Positions 9,583 through 19,504 of a DNA stretch of 64,000 nt are shown here, one piece after another (position 1 is the first letter of the stretch; every line of letters starts with the position of its first letter). The stretch lies in the NCBI GenBank assembly GCA_002900995.3, contig CM035305.1:4696467-4760466 (forward strand). The letters are read 5' to 3'. Made by a program: the position numbers and the translations under genes. The stretch is from Ganoderma boninense. Lineage: Eukaryota; Basidiomycota; Agaricomycetes; Polyporales; Polyporaceae. A model generated the notes under the pieces. The model saw nothing but the letters and a program-made list of their open reading frames with translations, was not told the origin of the DNA and ran no database searches.

Positions 9583-10832
9583 CTGACGGTGTATGCGCGA
9601 GATGGTTAGCCCTTGAATGAGAGCGCATATGATACGATCTAACCATCGAACATCTGCTTTATGACCATCAGCGACGTTCGTTATACTCACAATCTATAGA
9701 CTCATGTGCACTGACGACTTCAGGTTTTCTTCCTGAGTAATTTGGATGTACAGGAGACTTTCGTGAGTTTGAGGTATACGCTGTCGAGTTGTTAGGTGGG
9801 AGGTCCTCGCGGAGACGTGAACCACGTACTGGACGTTCAAAGCTTTGAACGAATTAGTGGGACGAGAGAAGAAGAAAGATTGTTAACGTCGAGGGCGCAT
9901 GGAGTATATATGGGCTCCAGAGTATGCGGGGATGCGAATAGAAGACAACCAGATCTGGGACGCAACATACGGTCACTGTGACGGAGCCCTTGCGCGCCGT
10001 CGCTGTGTCAGAGTACTGTGCGGCTTCGATGGCTGAGGAAATATTCCACAAATGCAGTGCATGTGTAATGCTCGGTCATCCCAGTTAGCATCACGGTGAC
10101 GGTACAGCGTCACCATTACCGCGACGGCCCTCAAAGTGGCCAACACTTTGTGTTGAGCTGGTAATGGAGGTGCGGCAGCCATGCATATATTACATAGACT
10201 GAAGATATGAAATCAATGACAATAATTGATACCCACCCAGCCGTCCCAATTTTAAGAGCAAGACACCATTCAGGATGCCGATGAACCCCTCTGCACCGAC
10301 GCGTCGCTGACATCCGGCGAGCCATCGGGACTCGAAGCTTGAAGTCTGTCACTGCCTCTTCGACCACTGAGATGAATGATTCGAGAAGGTCTTCTGCCTT
10401 GCGCGTGTCCTCAAATGCGGGGCACTATCTGTATGATGGTAGAGCCCGAGTAAGGTGGCCTCATGTCGCGGACGGAGCTGAGGGAGATCTGGAGGGGAGT
10501 TCGTCCGGCGACAGCCTGAGTCCAACATCGACATGCCGGGAGCGCGGCCCGGACCGGCCCGGAGTTGCCCAGACGTATAAGTGAGTTCGGTCTTCCGTAG
10601 AATATTCAGACACATAGAGAAGCAACATTGAGCTGCTTGCGAAGCTTGCCAGTGAACCGGAGCACCATATTTAACTTTCTATGTTCACGCGCATGATCCC
10701 GGGAGTCGTCACCAAACATTGGTACTTATACATCTACTACACAACTTGAATAGCCCGAGAAGCCAAGAGACCACAAACCACCCAATTAACCCATTAACCC
10801 ATTAACCCAACTCAAAAATATTCAATGCCTAA
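9583..10832. other. Gene-free interval, highly conserved between the two copies
   Basis: Contains the unresolved 5' exon(s) and promoter of F-box 2, a TATA-like element tatatatggg (about 9905) and the region 3' of F-box 3. Long stretches (9780-10650) are almost identical to 18460-19310. Short ORFs occur on both strands, but none has recognisable content or splice support. Confidence 0.55.
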
Positions 10833-12958
10833 TCAACATAGCACGCTCCCGGGTACGAAGCCCCTGACGTCCAACGCCGCGTCCCGCACGCGCTCAGGGA
10901 GCGGCATCCCCGGGAGCGCGTCGATCTCCTCGACCACCACACCCCCCTCCCCGAAGAGCGCGCGCAGACGCGCCAGCTCGCCCGCGTCCAGCACGAGGTG
11001 TGGCATGAGCTGCACCCGCAGCGCCGCCTGCCGCACGTACGCGTACTCGGCGCCCGACTCGGACTCGGGCGCGAGCTCGCGGAGGAGCTTCGCTCCCAGC
11101 TCGACGCGGCCCCGGCCCTCGCTTGCAGGCTCCCCTCCACCACCGGCACTGGCACTGGCGATGGTGCCGGTGCTGGGGGGCAGGGGTGTCCGGGGCGGGC
11201 TGCCGCCACGACTCGCGCAGGCGTGGCAAGTCTGCGGGGGTCGTACCCGATCGCGAGTCGCACCCGCGCAAGGTTCGGACAAGTAGACGTCGTGGCGCCC
11301 GAGTGCCTCGCCTTCGGCAGCGCGGCGATGCTCGGCCGGATCTTGTGGACGTCGGGGTCGGGATGGAGGCGGCGGAGGGCCGCAGAACAATCATACACGA
11401 GTACGACGCTCTCGAGCGCGGGGAACACGACGTCGGGGTCGTCCCCGCCGTCGGGCGTCGCGAAGTCCCAGAGCGGCGCCGCGTCCGCGTCCGTGTCCGT
11501 GTCCGTGAGCCAGAGCTCGCGGAGGCCGTAGAGCGTGCGGAGCGGCGCGAGGGCGTTGTCGCGCCATTTGGGACCGAGGGCCCCGGCGTAGCTGCGCCCG
11601 AGGAGTCGCGGGTAGAGGGTGATGCGCGTGAGGCGGACGGGGTTGGACAGCGTGAGGGAGAGGCCGGTCACGGTGCCGCACGAGCTGTCCTCGTGTGCGT
11701 GGATGGCGATGGAGAGCTGTGGCGTCCCTGCCTGTGCGGCGGCGCATTGGAGGTATAGCTGCATGAAGACCCATTGGCGGTAGACCTGGTGCAGGGCCTT
11801 GGGGACGACCTGGATGCAGGGGCCGGAGGAGCTGAGCAGCAATGCGAAGTAGTGCACGGCGTCCTCCTCCATGTGTGCGAAGACGACCCGGGACAGGTTG
11901 GGCAGGCGGGGAGGGTTGACGGTATTCGCGGCGTACTGTGAGACGGACTCGGTCGTGAAAAACCGTCGGAGAAACGATACGCCGTGCAAGACCAGACCGG
12001 TGAGCGCGGGACAGTCCCGGAGGAGGCTGGTGATGGAGTGGAAACTGTCTTTGGTGATGTCCCAGAGAGAAAGGTGGGTAAGACGGAGGATGGGGGCCGT
12101 AGGAACTATCAACACCGTGGCGAGATGCAGGTAGCGAAGGTTCGGCGTGTTTTGTACGGTCAACGGGAGCAAACCGTTCCACCCATGCCATGCTATTGGG
12201 CGCGTCGAACTGGTAATGGAGAAATATTGTAGCTGTAAGAGCGGAAGGTCCAAGAACGCCTTTAATCCGGGAAACTGAGAGCCATCTTCTATGCAGGACA
12301 GTAGGTGCAACTCCTGGAGCCGAGGGGCAAGGTGAGAGAAGTGCTGGAAATCCGTGGATGGGATCCGCGGCGGATGGCCTCGTGGGGACAGCGTCAAGGT
12401 GAGTGGACTGCTTGGGCCAGTTCGAGAGAGCAATAGTTCGATAAATCGAGGATCATCAGTCGCGATGGATCGCCATAGGGTTGGATCGTCAATGACGGCC
12501 TGCCTAAGTACTCGACAGGTGTGGGAGATGGGAAGCAGAGCTTCCGTAGTATGGGCGACGCTTCGCCAGACTGGATTTTTGTAACGATAAGAAGGTTCGT
12601 CCAGGGACCAAGGCAGTGCGTCTTTGACAATCCGAGTGAGCAGTTCGGGAGGAAGTTTGAAAAGCGGCTGGCGCGAATTCCACACTTCGTTCAAGTGTCG
12701 CGCAGCACCAGCGAGCGTCGTGGAGATCGATTGGAGCTATCAGAGCATACTTATAGTGAGCTTCCAGATATTGATATTGTAGTATTCATGACCTGCGTAC
12801 TGTTGAGGACCTGGAGTTGAGGACGAGGTGACAGTCAGAGAAATGCGGTATCAAATTGATGAGGAAAGAGAGGGCACGGACGGCATCAAGTTTGCTTCTT
12901 GTACTACTCGCAAAAACACCATATCTGCGATGTCCGTGGTACTGCATTCGGACGTCAT
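10833..12958 (-). CDS. F-box protein 3, left copy (two frame changes in the C-terminal third)
   Basis: A short 5' exon starts with ATG at 12958 (MTSECSTTDIADMV). It is conserved in the right copy and in F-box 4; its splice to the main exon is unresolved. The main exon begins at 12736 after ctgatag and reads LQSISTTLAGAARHLNEVW. The F-box LFKLPPELLTRIVKDAL and LLPISHTCRVLRQAVIDDPTLW come next, then leucine-rich segments (LRLTHLSLWDI, CPALTGLVLHGV). At AIGYDP the run of C is one base longer than in the right copy (gggggtc against ggggtc on the + strand, near 11245), and a second change restores the frame before ASEGRGRVELGAKLLREL. The tail YAYVRQAALRVQLMPHL, LVLDAGELARLR and GFVPGSVLC ends at 10833. 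Indels sit in homopolymers, so error is plausible. Confidence 0.75.
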
Positions 12959-13053
12959 GATTGCGGTCAACTTGAAGAATGGGATGACTTTAATTGACGA
13001 TGCTGATACTGAGGTGGACGAGGCACGATACGACCAGTGCAGCGCTTGGAGTC

Positions 13054-13153
13054 NNNNNNNNNNNNNNNNNNNNNNNNNNNNNNNNNNNNNNNNNNNNNNN
13101 NNNNNNNNNNNNNNNNNNNNNNNNNNNNNNNNNNNNNNNNNNNNNNNNNNNNN
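13054..13153. other. Assembly gap of exactly 100 N
   Basis: Exactly 100 N, the usual placeholder for a gap of unknown size. It separates the two copies of the 8.6-kb unit. Confidence 0.99.
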
Positions 13154-14361
13154 CCTGGCCGCGCACCGAATCTCCGCGAGCTGACCCTGGAAGAGGCCTG
13201 CGCCCTGCCGGGCAGGGGCTTCCCCAACCTCACGCACCTCGCGCTCATCGATGTCTCCGTGCACAATCTCACTCGCGGTTCATCAGCTTCCTCCAAGGAT
13301 GCCCGCGCCTGGAGAGCATCTTCCTGAGCGGGTTCGTGCTGAAGGACGCTGTCCCATGCCCCCCTCCGCCCTCCCGCTCCGCACCTCAGGCATGTCACCC
13401 TGTGCGACTTCTTCCGAGCGCCCTCCAGTACTACGTCCCCCTCCTCCGGCCCCGCGCAGCAGGCTCCTCCATGCAACTCCTGGCTACCACGTCCACGAAC
13501 CCGCCTTCCCGTCCTCCTTCCTCCTCCCGCCGCGCCGTCGGCGGACCACCCGATCCGCATCTGCATAGGGTGCACCCACGAGCCCCACCCGAGCCCGAAT
13601 ACGCCATCTCGCTCACGACGACCACCCCGCACGCCACCGTGCGCTCGCGTCTGGAGCCACTCCCTCAGCTCGCACAGCATCCCGCCGCACGTCTGGCCCT
13701 CCCTCGTCCTCTCCCTCCTCCCGACCCCCGGATGCCACCTCTCCCCGTCGTCCCCGTCGTCCCGTCCCCGTCGTCCCATCCCCATCCCCAGCAGTGGACG
13801 AGGTATGGTTCTACGGCGCAGACACCTCCACGTTCCCCCAGGCGCAGGGCCGCCGCTCGCCGCCGCGGCCTTCCGTGGCGCGACGCGCGTCGTGCTCGCG
13901 ATCGACCGCCCGCCTGCACTTCGACGAGCCCCCCCAGCCTCCGCCTTCTCCCCTCCCAGCACCCCTCCACGCGCACGTTCCCGCCGTCGGCCCAGGGTGC
14001 AGGCGTGTCGATCAACGCGCTGCGGCTCGTGTACGGCTTCAGCGCCGCGGGCGGCGCGCACACGACCCGTCCCCGCGGCACCCCGACCCCGACCCCTGCC
14101 CCGTCCTTTCCCCAAGCAGCACCAGGTGCGCTGGCGCAGGTCGTGCGCGACCTGCAGTGCGGCGCGTACAGCTACGTGCGGCACTTCGTGCTGCAGCTCA
14201 CACCGCACGTGTGCGTGGACGCGGGCGAGCTGCAGGCGCTGCGGGACGCGGGGCGGTTCGCGACGTGCGCGGTCGAGCGCATCGACGCGTTCCCCGAGAT
14301 GCCGGGGCTCGCGGACCCCGCGCCGCGCGGGTGCCATCGGTACCCCGGGTCGCTTTGGTGA
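13154..14361 (+). pseudogene. F-box protein 1, right copy (5' part lost in the gap; many one-base deletions)
   Basis: Starts within the leucine-rich body (PNLRELTLEEACALPG) and ends with the same tail as the left copy (DAGELQALRDAGRF, then GCHRYPGSLW). Relative to 4504-5702 it lacks single bases at many C or G runs, for example ctccactcg to ctcactcg, gcccctcccgctcccg to gccctcccgctccg, and ataggggtgc to atagggtgc. The frame changes repeatedly between 13270 and 13700. The errors are concentrated next to the gap. Beyond about 14150 the copies agree closely. This is most likely a poorly polished contig end rather than a biologically decayed gene. Confidence 0.7.
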
Positions 14362-14752
14362 GCATGGGCAGTGTCATGGTGAAACGGTGTGTGTGTTGTG
14401 CGGTGGTTGTGTGGTGTAGGCGTATCCGAGGCGTAACTTGCTTATCGTTGGCTGCACTTCGTCAGGGGACTCATCGATCTGTTGCTACCGCAGCCAGAGA
14501 TGTACTGTTCGTTGGCCAGTTCAGTCTAGGTGTGCCGTGCCACCGATTGCGATTGTGGATTGTGATTGTCCTATTCGTCGCCTCCTCCAAGTGCAAAGTG
14601 CTGTTGTTCCTTGTGGCTGCGAATACATGTTGTAGCGTACATCCAAAAGTCAAAAAAAGAGGCCGAACGAAAATCAAAATCGATCTATCATTACACGCTG
14701 TGTGCGGGTAGTCAGTTACGATCCTTCAAGGTCGAAGCGGCAGATCACAGCC
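14362..14752. other. Convergent 3' interval (right copy)
   Basis: Counterpart of 5703-6109. It has the same gt-repeat, slightly shorter, and lacks part of the A-run. Nothing coding is seen. Confidence 0.55.
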
Positions 14753-15902
14753 TTACTCGTCATCTGAAAAGTGGTAGAGGACGATCGCAAGGTCAAGCCC
14801 GAGGTCAATTGGGATAAAGGCGAGCCGAGGCACATGCCACATACCGTGGAAGTCCCACCGAGTCTGTGAAGCCGCAGCAGCATAAATGAGCCCGACGACA
14901 GAATGGCGCAGCATAACTTAGAAGCACACACCTTCTTCGGGTTCTCCGGCGCATGCGCCACATACCGGTCGTTATCTGGCGGGCTGCAGGAGAAGGCGCG
15001 TCAGCGCCCCGGCCCCGCCGCATCATCTCGTCACACGCAGAGCACAGCAGAAGCGACTTACGGCACCTTCTTCTGCTCCCCAAAGCATGGAAGAACACAA
15101 ACATGAACGGGGGCGAGTAGCAAGTCAGTGCGAGGATCAGCCAAGCGGCACCGGACGGAGGGGCGGGGATGAAGACGGACGGACCTTGCAGGACGCGAGC
15201 ATGCTCTGGATGGTCACGCAGACGGCGACGACGCTCAGCACGGGGGACCACTCGCTGCCCAGGATGGACGCGCATATCTGCATGGAGACGGGAGACGGGG
15301 GAGACGCGCGTCAGCCTGCGGGGGAACCCTTCTCGGATGGGGCCATCCTGGCAACAAGGTTGAACGCGCGTACATGGCCGTTCGAGTACACATGCTGTCG
15401 ACGTCGTTCGACGCGGTGTCGGGGAGGAGGGGGGGGAGGGGGGCGCAGCGCGCAGGGTCGTCAGCACAGGGTCACGGTGGCGGGAGACAGGGCCTGGCAC
15501 GGGAGAGACGTACCGGGTGGATTGGGGCGCGGTAGGTGCCGTCGACGACGAACTGGACGGCGGGCGCGGATATTGGGTACTGGCCGTCGAAGCGGAACTT
15601 GAGCGCGAACTTCTCGCCCTGCATACAACACACACACGGGGGGCAGAACGCATGCTCGAGACGGAGAGGCATGCCAGGGGAGCGCAGGGGGGCGGCGCAC
15701 CTCGTATACTGTCTCCCCGAGCACCTGCACGGTGAGGAACCACGTCGAGAAGTCGTCCGCGCTGAGGAGCTCGATGCCTGGAATGTTCTGCCCATCAGCT
15801 TCCCTCGCCGCAATGTGTGCCATGTGAGGACTCGCCGACTGGGGTGCCCTCCTTCTTGATGTCCGCCAGTTCCTTCTGCAGTCGTCGCGTCGAAACTGCC
15901 AT
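14753..15902 (-). CDS. UBE2W: UBE2W-like ubiquitin-conjugating enzyme (E2), right copy
   Basis: Exons 15902-15836, 15777-15701, 15618-15514, 15394-15374, 15277-15185, 15072-15062, 14983-14932, 14863-14845 and 14763-14753 reproduce the nine-exon structure of the left copy base for base in length (67, 77, 105, 21, 93, 11, 52, 19, 11). The encoded protein is 151 residues with the same catalytic segment (ICASILGSEW), HPH motif and C terminus (WDFHDDE). Exonic differences are few and mostly silent; introns differ by substitutions and small indels. The GC donor of intron 1 is conserved. Strong constraint on coding length in both copies argues that both are functional alleles or paralogues. Confidence 0.93.
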
Positions 15903-16325
15903 AGATGCTCTGCAAGTTGACCAGGAATGCTGTTGCGCACAGATGGAAGTGAGTAGGCGACAGATGGGGCTTCCGAGTGCACACTGTTTGGAAGGTTTAA
16001 GGCCACTGCGGCAGAGGACAAGGTGAATGCCGCAGACAACGACGACGCGATCACCACAGGCGCTTATATATCGGCCCGGTAAGCCCGGTGGCAGATATCA
16101 AGCGCCAGCCCCGATCCTCTCTCACTGCCTCGTTGGGTCTTAACCTGGACACCATACGCCAATTCTCCAACAAACAACCAGCTGCCCGGACTCGATCTTT
16201 CAGTTAAACCTCGAACAACACCCTGTCGAAGCGGCTAGGCACCGGAACTCGCAGGAATAGAACAAAACATCACAAGGAACCGACCGACCGCAACCCCCCG
16301 GCCTTTCCCCCTCCCCAAAATACGA
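15903..16325. other. Interval between E2 promoter and F-box 2 3' end (right copy)
   Basis: Matches 7279-7693 with scattered differences. No gene is supported. Confidence 0.5.
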
Positions 16326-18260
16326 TCAGCACAACACACTCCCAGGAATGAAGCCCCCCAGGTCCAACACATCGTCCCTCACGCGCTCGGGGACCGGCAC
16401 CGTCGGGAGCCGATCGATCTCCTCCACCTCTACCGCAGCGAAGTGCTCGCGGAGCTGGCCCAGCTCGTCCGCGTCGAGCACGAGGCCGCGCATGAGCTGG
16501 ACGACCAGCCGTGCGTGCTTGACGTACGCGTACGCGTACTCGTCGCGCTCGAGCAAGCGGAGGAGGTTCGTCGAGAGGTCGATTTTCAAGTTCGAGTCAC
16601 GGTTCAAGTTGCCGTCACGGTGCATCAACTCGGGGTAGGGCTCTGAGTCCGAGTCTGCTGCGGCACCTCGACCCTGGAGTGACGAGGTCGGGTTCCAGGC
16701 ACTCCGCAGACCGAGACGAGGGAGGTCGTCCGAGTCGTATCCGATCGCGAGGCGCAGGTGCTCGAGAGGGGGCCGACCGGCCGTCCCTGGACCGGGTTTC
16801 TGAGTCTTGGGAAGCACGCCGATGCTAGGTTGCAATAACGGCGGTCCGGGGATGCGCAGGCGCGACGAGCAGTTGTGCACGATGACCACACGGGCGAGCG
16901 AAGGAAGAGCGACGGCCGGCTCCGCATTCTCGCTGAGTTCGCCTCCGTCGACTCGAGCGAGGTCGGGGAAGTTCCAGATCGGCACGTCCGAGCTCCACCC
17001 CTGACCGCTCTGGTCTACGATCAGGTCGACATCCGCAAGCCAGACTTCCTGCACACCCGGCAACGCACGGAGAGGCGCAAGGACGTCTGCCTGCCAGTTC
17101 CTCCGCCCGTAAGGGTCGGGTGCTAGGATCTTCGGCCACACAGCGACGCGCAAGAGGTCCGTCGAGTTCGCCAAGGTCACCGAGAACCCTGCCGCAGCCC
17201 CGACAGAGTCCGGGGCATGGCGAGTGGCATGCGTAGCTACGCAAAGCCGTAATCCGGCTCCATGTGCGTACGCGTACTGGCGGTAGAGGGCGCCGAAGAC
17301 CTCGCGCTCGCGCGACGCGAAGGGGTCTCGCTCCGAGATGGGGATCTGGATGCAGGGGCGGACGCGCGAGAACAGCGCAGCGTAGTATTCGACGAGGTTG
17401 GTGTCCATGTCTGCGAGGACGACGCGCGAGAGGGCCGATGAGCGGAGGGGGAGGGGATCGGGGGGCGCAATGGGCCGCCAGAAATCCAGCGTCGCGATGC
17501 GTGTCGAGCATTGCAGTCTCCGCAATACGAGGCTTGTGAGCTGCGGGCAATTCCTCAGGAGGTTCGTGACGCGGCTGTGGAGATTGGGGGCGGTGATGAA
17601 CGAGAGAGAGAGGTGGGTCAGACGAGGGAAGCCAGATTCCGACGGTAAAAACGCCGTCTGCCCGAGACTCAGATAGCGAAAGTGGGGAACGTGGGTTCCA
17701 GACAGCGGGAGAGAGCTGAGGCCCTGTGTTGTTTGCCGGCTCGTCGTACTGTCCGAGCCAGTGAGAGAGAAGGTCTCCAGGTGGGGGAATGGAAGCTCGA
17801 GAAAACGCATGAGCGTACTGGCAGCAACAGATTCGTCCACATAGCCGAGGAAGTGTAATTCTTGGAGCCTAGGGACCAGTTGCCTGTTGAACGCTGTCAA
17901 TGGGACTTGGAGCTGGGTACCGGTACCCTGCCCCAGCCCTGCGAGGGTGAGGGGGCTGATAGGGCCACTTCTCGACAGTAGGAGTTGGTTGAAATGGCAA
18001 TCGCCGGCGGTCAAGTGTCGCCAGAGCATAGCATCAGCAAGGACGACTTGCTGGAGCCGGCGACAGGTTTGGGATACAGGGAGTAATGCCTTGGCGTCAC
18101 GAGCCGCACTTCGCCAAACTGGCCCCTTGGTGGAGGCGCAGTGTTGATCCAGAGCGCTGGGAAGCGCCTCGTAAACAATGCGAGTGAGAAGTTCGAAAGG
18201 CAGTTTGAAGATGGGCTGGCGTGAATTTAGGACTTCAAGTTCCCGAGTGAGTGATTGGGT
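16326..18260 (-). CDS. F-box protein 2, right copy (open through the normal C terminus)
   Basis: The main exon begins at 18260 after the acceptor caccgttag and is a single open frame to 16326. There is no ATG before 18029, so the start must lie in an unidentified upstream exon. The F-box reads IFKLPFELLTRIVYEAL with LLPVSQTCRRLQQVVLADAMLW. Leucine-rich body: FPRLTHLSLSF, CPQLTSLVLRRL, LSRVVLADMD and VWLADVDLI. The C-terminal module comprises LEHLRLAIGYDSDDLPRLG, DEYAYAYVKHARLVVQLM, LVLDADELGQLREHF and VEEIDRLP, ending RVRDDVLDLGGFIPGSVLC. It serves as the reference for the frameshifted left copy. Role inferred: SCF substrate receptor with unknown target. Confidence 0.82.
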   Translation of the reverse strand, partial: TQSLTRELEVLNSRQPIFKLPFELLTRIVYEALPSALDQHCASTKGPVWRSAARDAKALLPVSQTCRRLQQVVLADAMLWRHLTAGDCHFNQLLLSRSGPISPLTLAGLGQGTGTQLQVPLTAFNRQLVPRLQELHFLGYVDESVAASTLMRFLELPFPHLETFSLTGSDSTTSRQTTQGLSSLPLSGTHVPHFRYLSLGQTAFLPSESGFPRLTHLSLSFITAPNLHSRVTNLLRNCPQLTSLVLRRLQCSTRIATLDFWRPIAPPDPLPLRSSALSRVVLADMDTNLVEYYAALFSRVRPCIQIPISERDPFASREREVFGALYRQYAYAHGAGLRLCVATHATRHAPDSVGAAAGFSVTLANSTDLLRVAVWPKILAPDPYGRRNWQADVLAPLRALPGVQEVWLADVDLIVDQSGQGWSSDVPIWNFPDLARVDGGELSENAEPAVALPSLARVVIVHNCSSRLRIPGPPLLQPSIGVLPKTQKPGPGTAGRPPLEHLRLAIGYDSDDLPRLGLRSAWNPTSSLQGRGAAADSDSEPYPELMHRDGNLNRDSNLKIDLSTNLLRLLERDEYAYAYVKHARLVVQLMRGLVLDADELGQLREHFAAVEVEEIDRLPTVPVPERVRDDVLDLGGFIPGSVLC

Positions 18261-19504
18261 CTAACGGTGTATGCGCGCGATGGTTAGCCATTGGATGAGA
18301 GCGCATATAATAAGACCTAACCATTGAGCATCTGTTTTATGACTGTCAGCGAAGTTCGTTATACGCACAATCTATAGACTCATGTGCACTGACGACTTCA
18401 GGTTTTCTTCCTGAGTAATTTGAATGTACAGGAGACTTTCGTGAGTTTGAGGTATATGCTGTCGAGTTGTTAGGTGGGAGGTCCTCGCGGAGACGTGAAC
18501 CACGTACTGGACGTTCAAAGCTTTGAACGAATTAGTGGGACGAGAGAAGAAGAAAGATTGTTAACGTCGAGGGCGCTTGGAGTATATATGGGCTCCAGAG
18601 TATGCGGGGATGCGAATAGAAGACAACCAGATCTGGGACGCAACATACGGTCACTGTGACGGAGCCCTTGCGCGCGGTCGCTGTGTCAGAGTGCTGTGCG
18701 GCTTCGATGGCTGAGGAAATATTCCACAAATGCAGTGCATGTGTAATGCCCGGTCATGCCAGTTAGCATCACGGTGACGGCACAGCGCCACCATTACCGC
18801 GACGGCCCTCAAAGTGGCCAACACGTTGTGTTGAGCTGGTAATGGAGGTGCGGCAGCCATGCATATATTAGACTGAAGATATGAAATCAATGACAATAAT
18901 TGATACCCACCCAGCCATCCCAATTTTAAGAGCAAGACACCATTCAGGATGCCGATGGACCCCTCTGCACCGACGCGTCGCTGACATCCGGCGAGCCATC
19001 GGGACTCGAAGCTTGAAGTCTGTCACTGCCTCTTCGACCACTGAGATGAATGACTCGAGAAGATCTTCTGCCTTGCGCGTGTCCTCAAATGCGGGGCATT
19101 ATCTGTATGATGGTAGAGCCCGAGTAAGGTGGCCTCATGTCGCGGACGGAGCTGAGGGAGATCTGGAGGGGAGCTCGTCCGGCGACAGCCTGAGTCCAAC
19201 ATCGACGTGCCGGGAGCGCGGCCCGGACCGGCCCGGAGTTGCCCAGACGTATAAGTGAGTTCGGTCTTCCGTAGAATATTCAGACACATAGAGAAGCAAC
19301 ATGAGCTGCTTGCGAAGCTTGTCAGTGAACCGGAGCACCATATTTACCTTTCTATGTTCACGCGCATGATCCCGGGAGTCGTCACCAAACATTGGTACTT
19401 ATACATCTACTAGACAACTTGAATAGCCCGAGAAGCCAAAGGACCACAAACCACCCAATCGAGTTTTAACCCAGTAACCCAACTCAGCACTATCCAATAC
19501 CCAA
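18261..19504. other. Gene-free interval (right copy)
   Basis: Counterpart of 9583-10832, with the same tatatatggg element (about 18590). Near-identical to the left copy for most of its length. No gene recognised. Confidence 0.55.

Larger units (their letters stand above)
4504..13053 (+). repeat. Left copy of an approximately 8.6-kb direct duplication
   Basis: From the bases cctggccgcgcaccg (4504) to the N run, this segment matches 13154-21690 in the same order and orientation. It holds the 3' part of F-box 1, a UBE2W-like gene, F-box 2, a gene-free interval and F-box 3. The offset stays at 8650-8693 throughout. Divergence is low in most parts but clearly higher upstream of F-box 3 (12740-13050). 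Confidence 0.9.

Noticed and set aside
9583..9690. ATG-like start of F-box 2 at 9690 (left copy)
   Set aside because: In the right copy the same position is GTG followed by a stop before the F-box; splicing at 9582/18260 explains both copies.
10339..10615. Opposed 80-90 codon ORFs conserved in both copies (also 18900-19290)
   Set aside because: Conservation extends equally over non-ORF sequence, so it reflects recent duplication or allelism, not coding constraint.
18251..18260. Apparent stop codon (TAG) before F-box 2, right copy
   Set aside because: It is the conserved splice acceptor; the left copy has CAG at the same place and coding resumes in phase in both.
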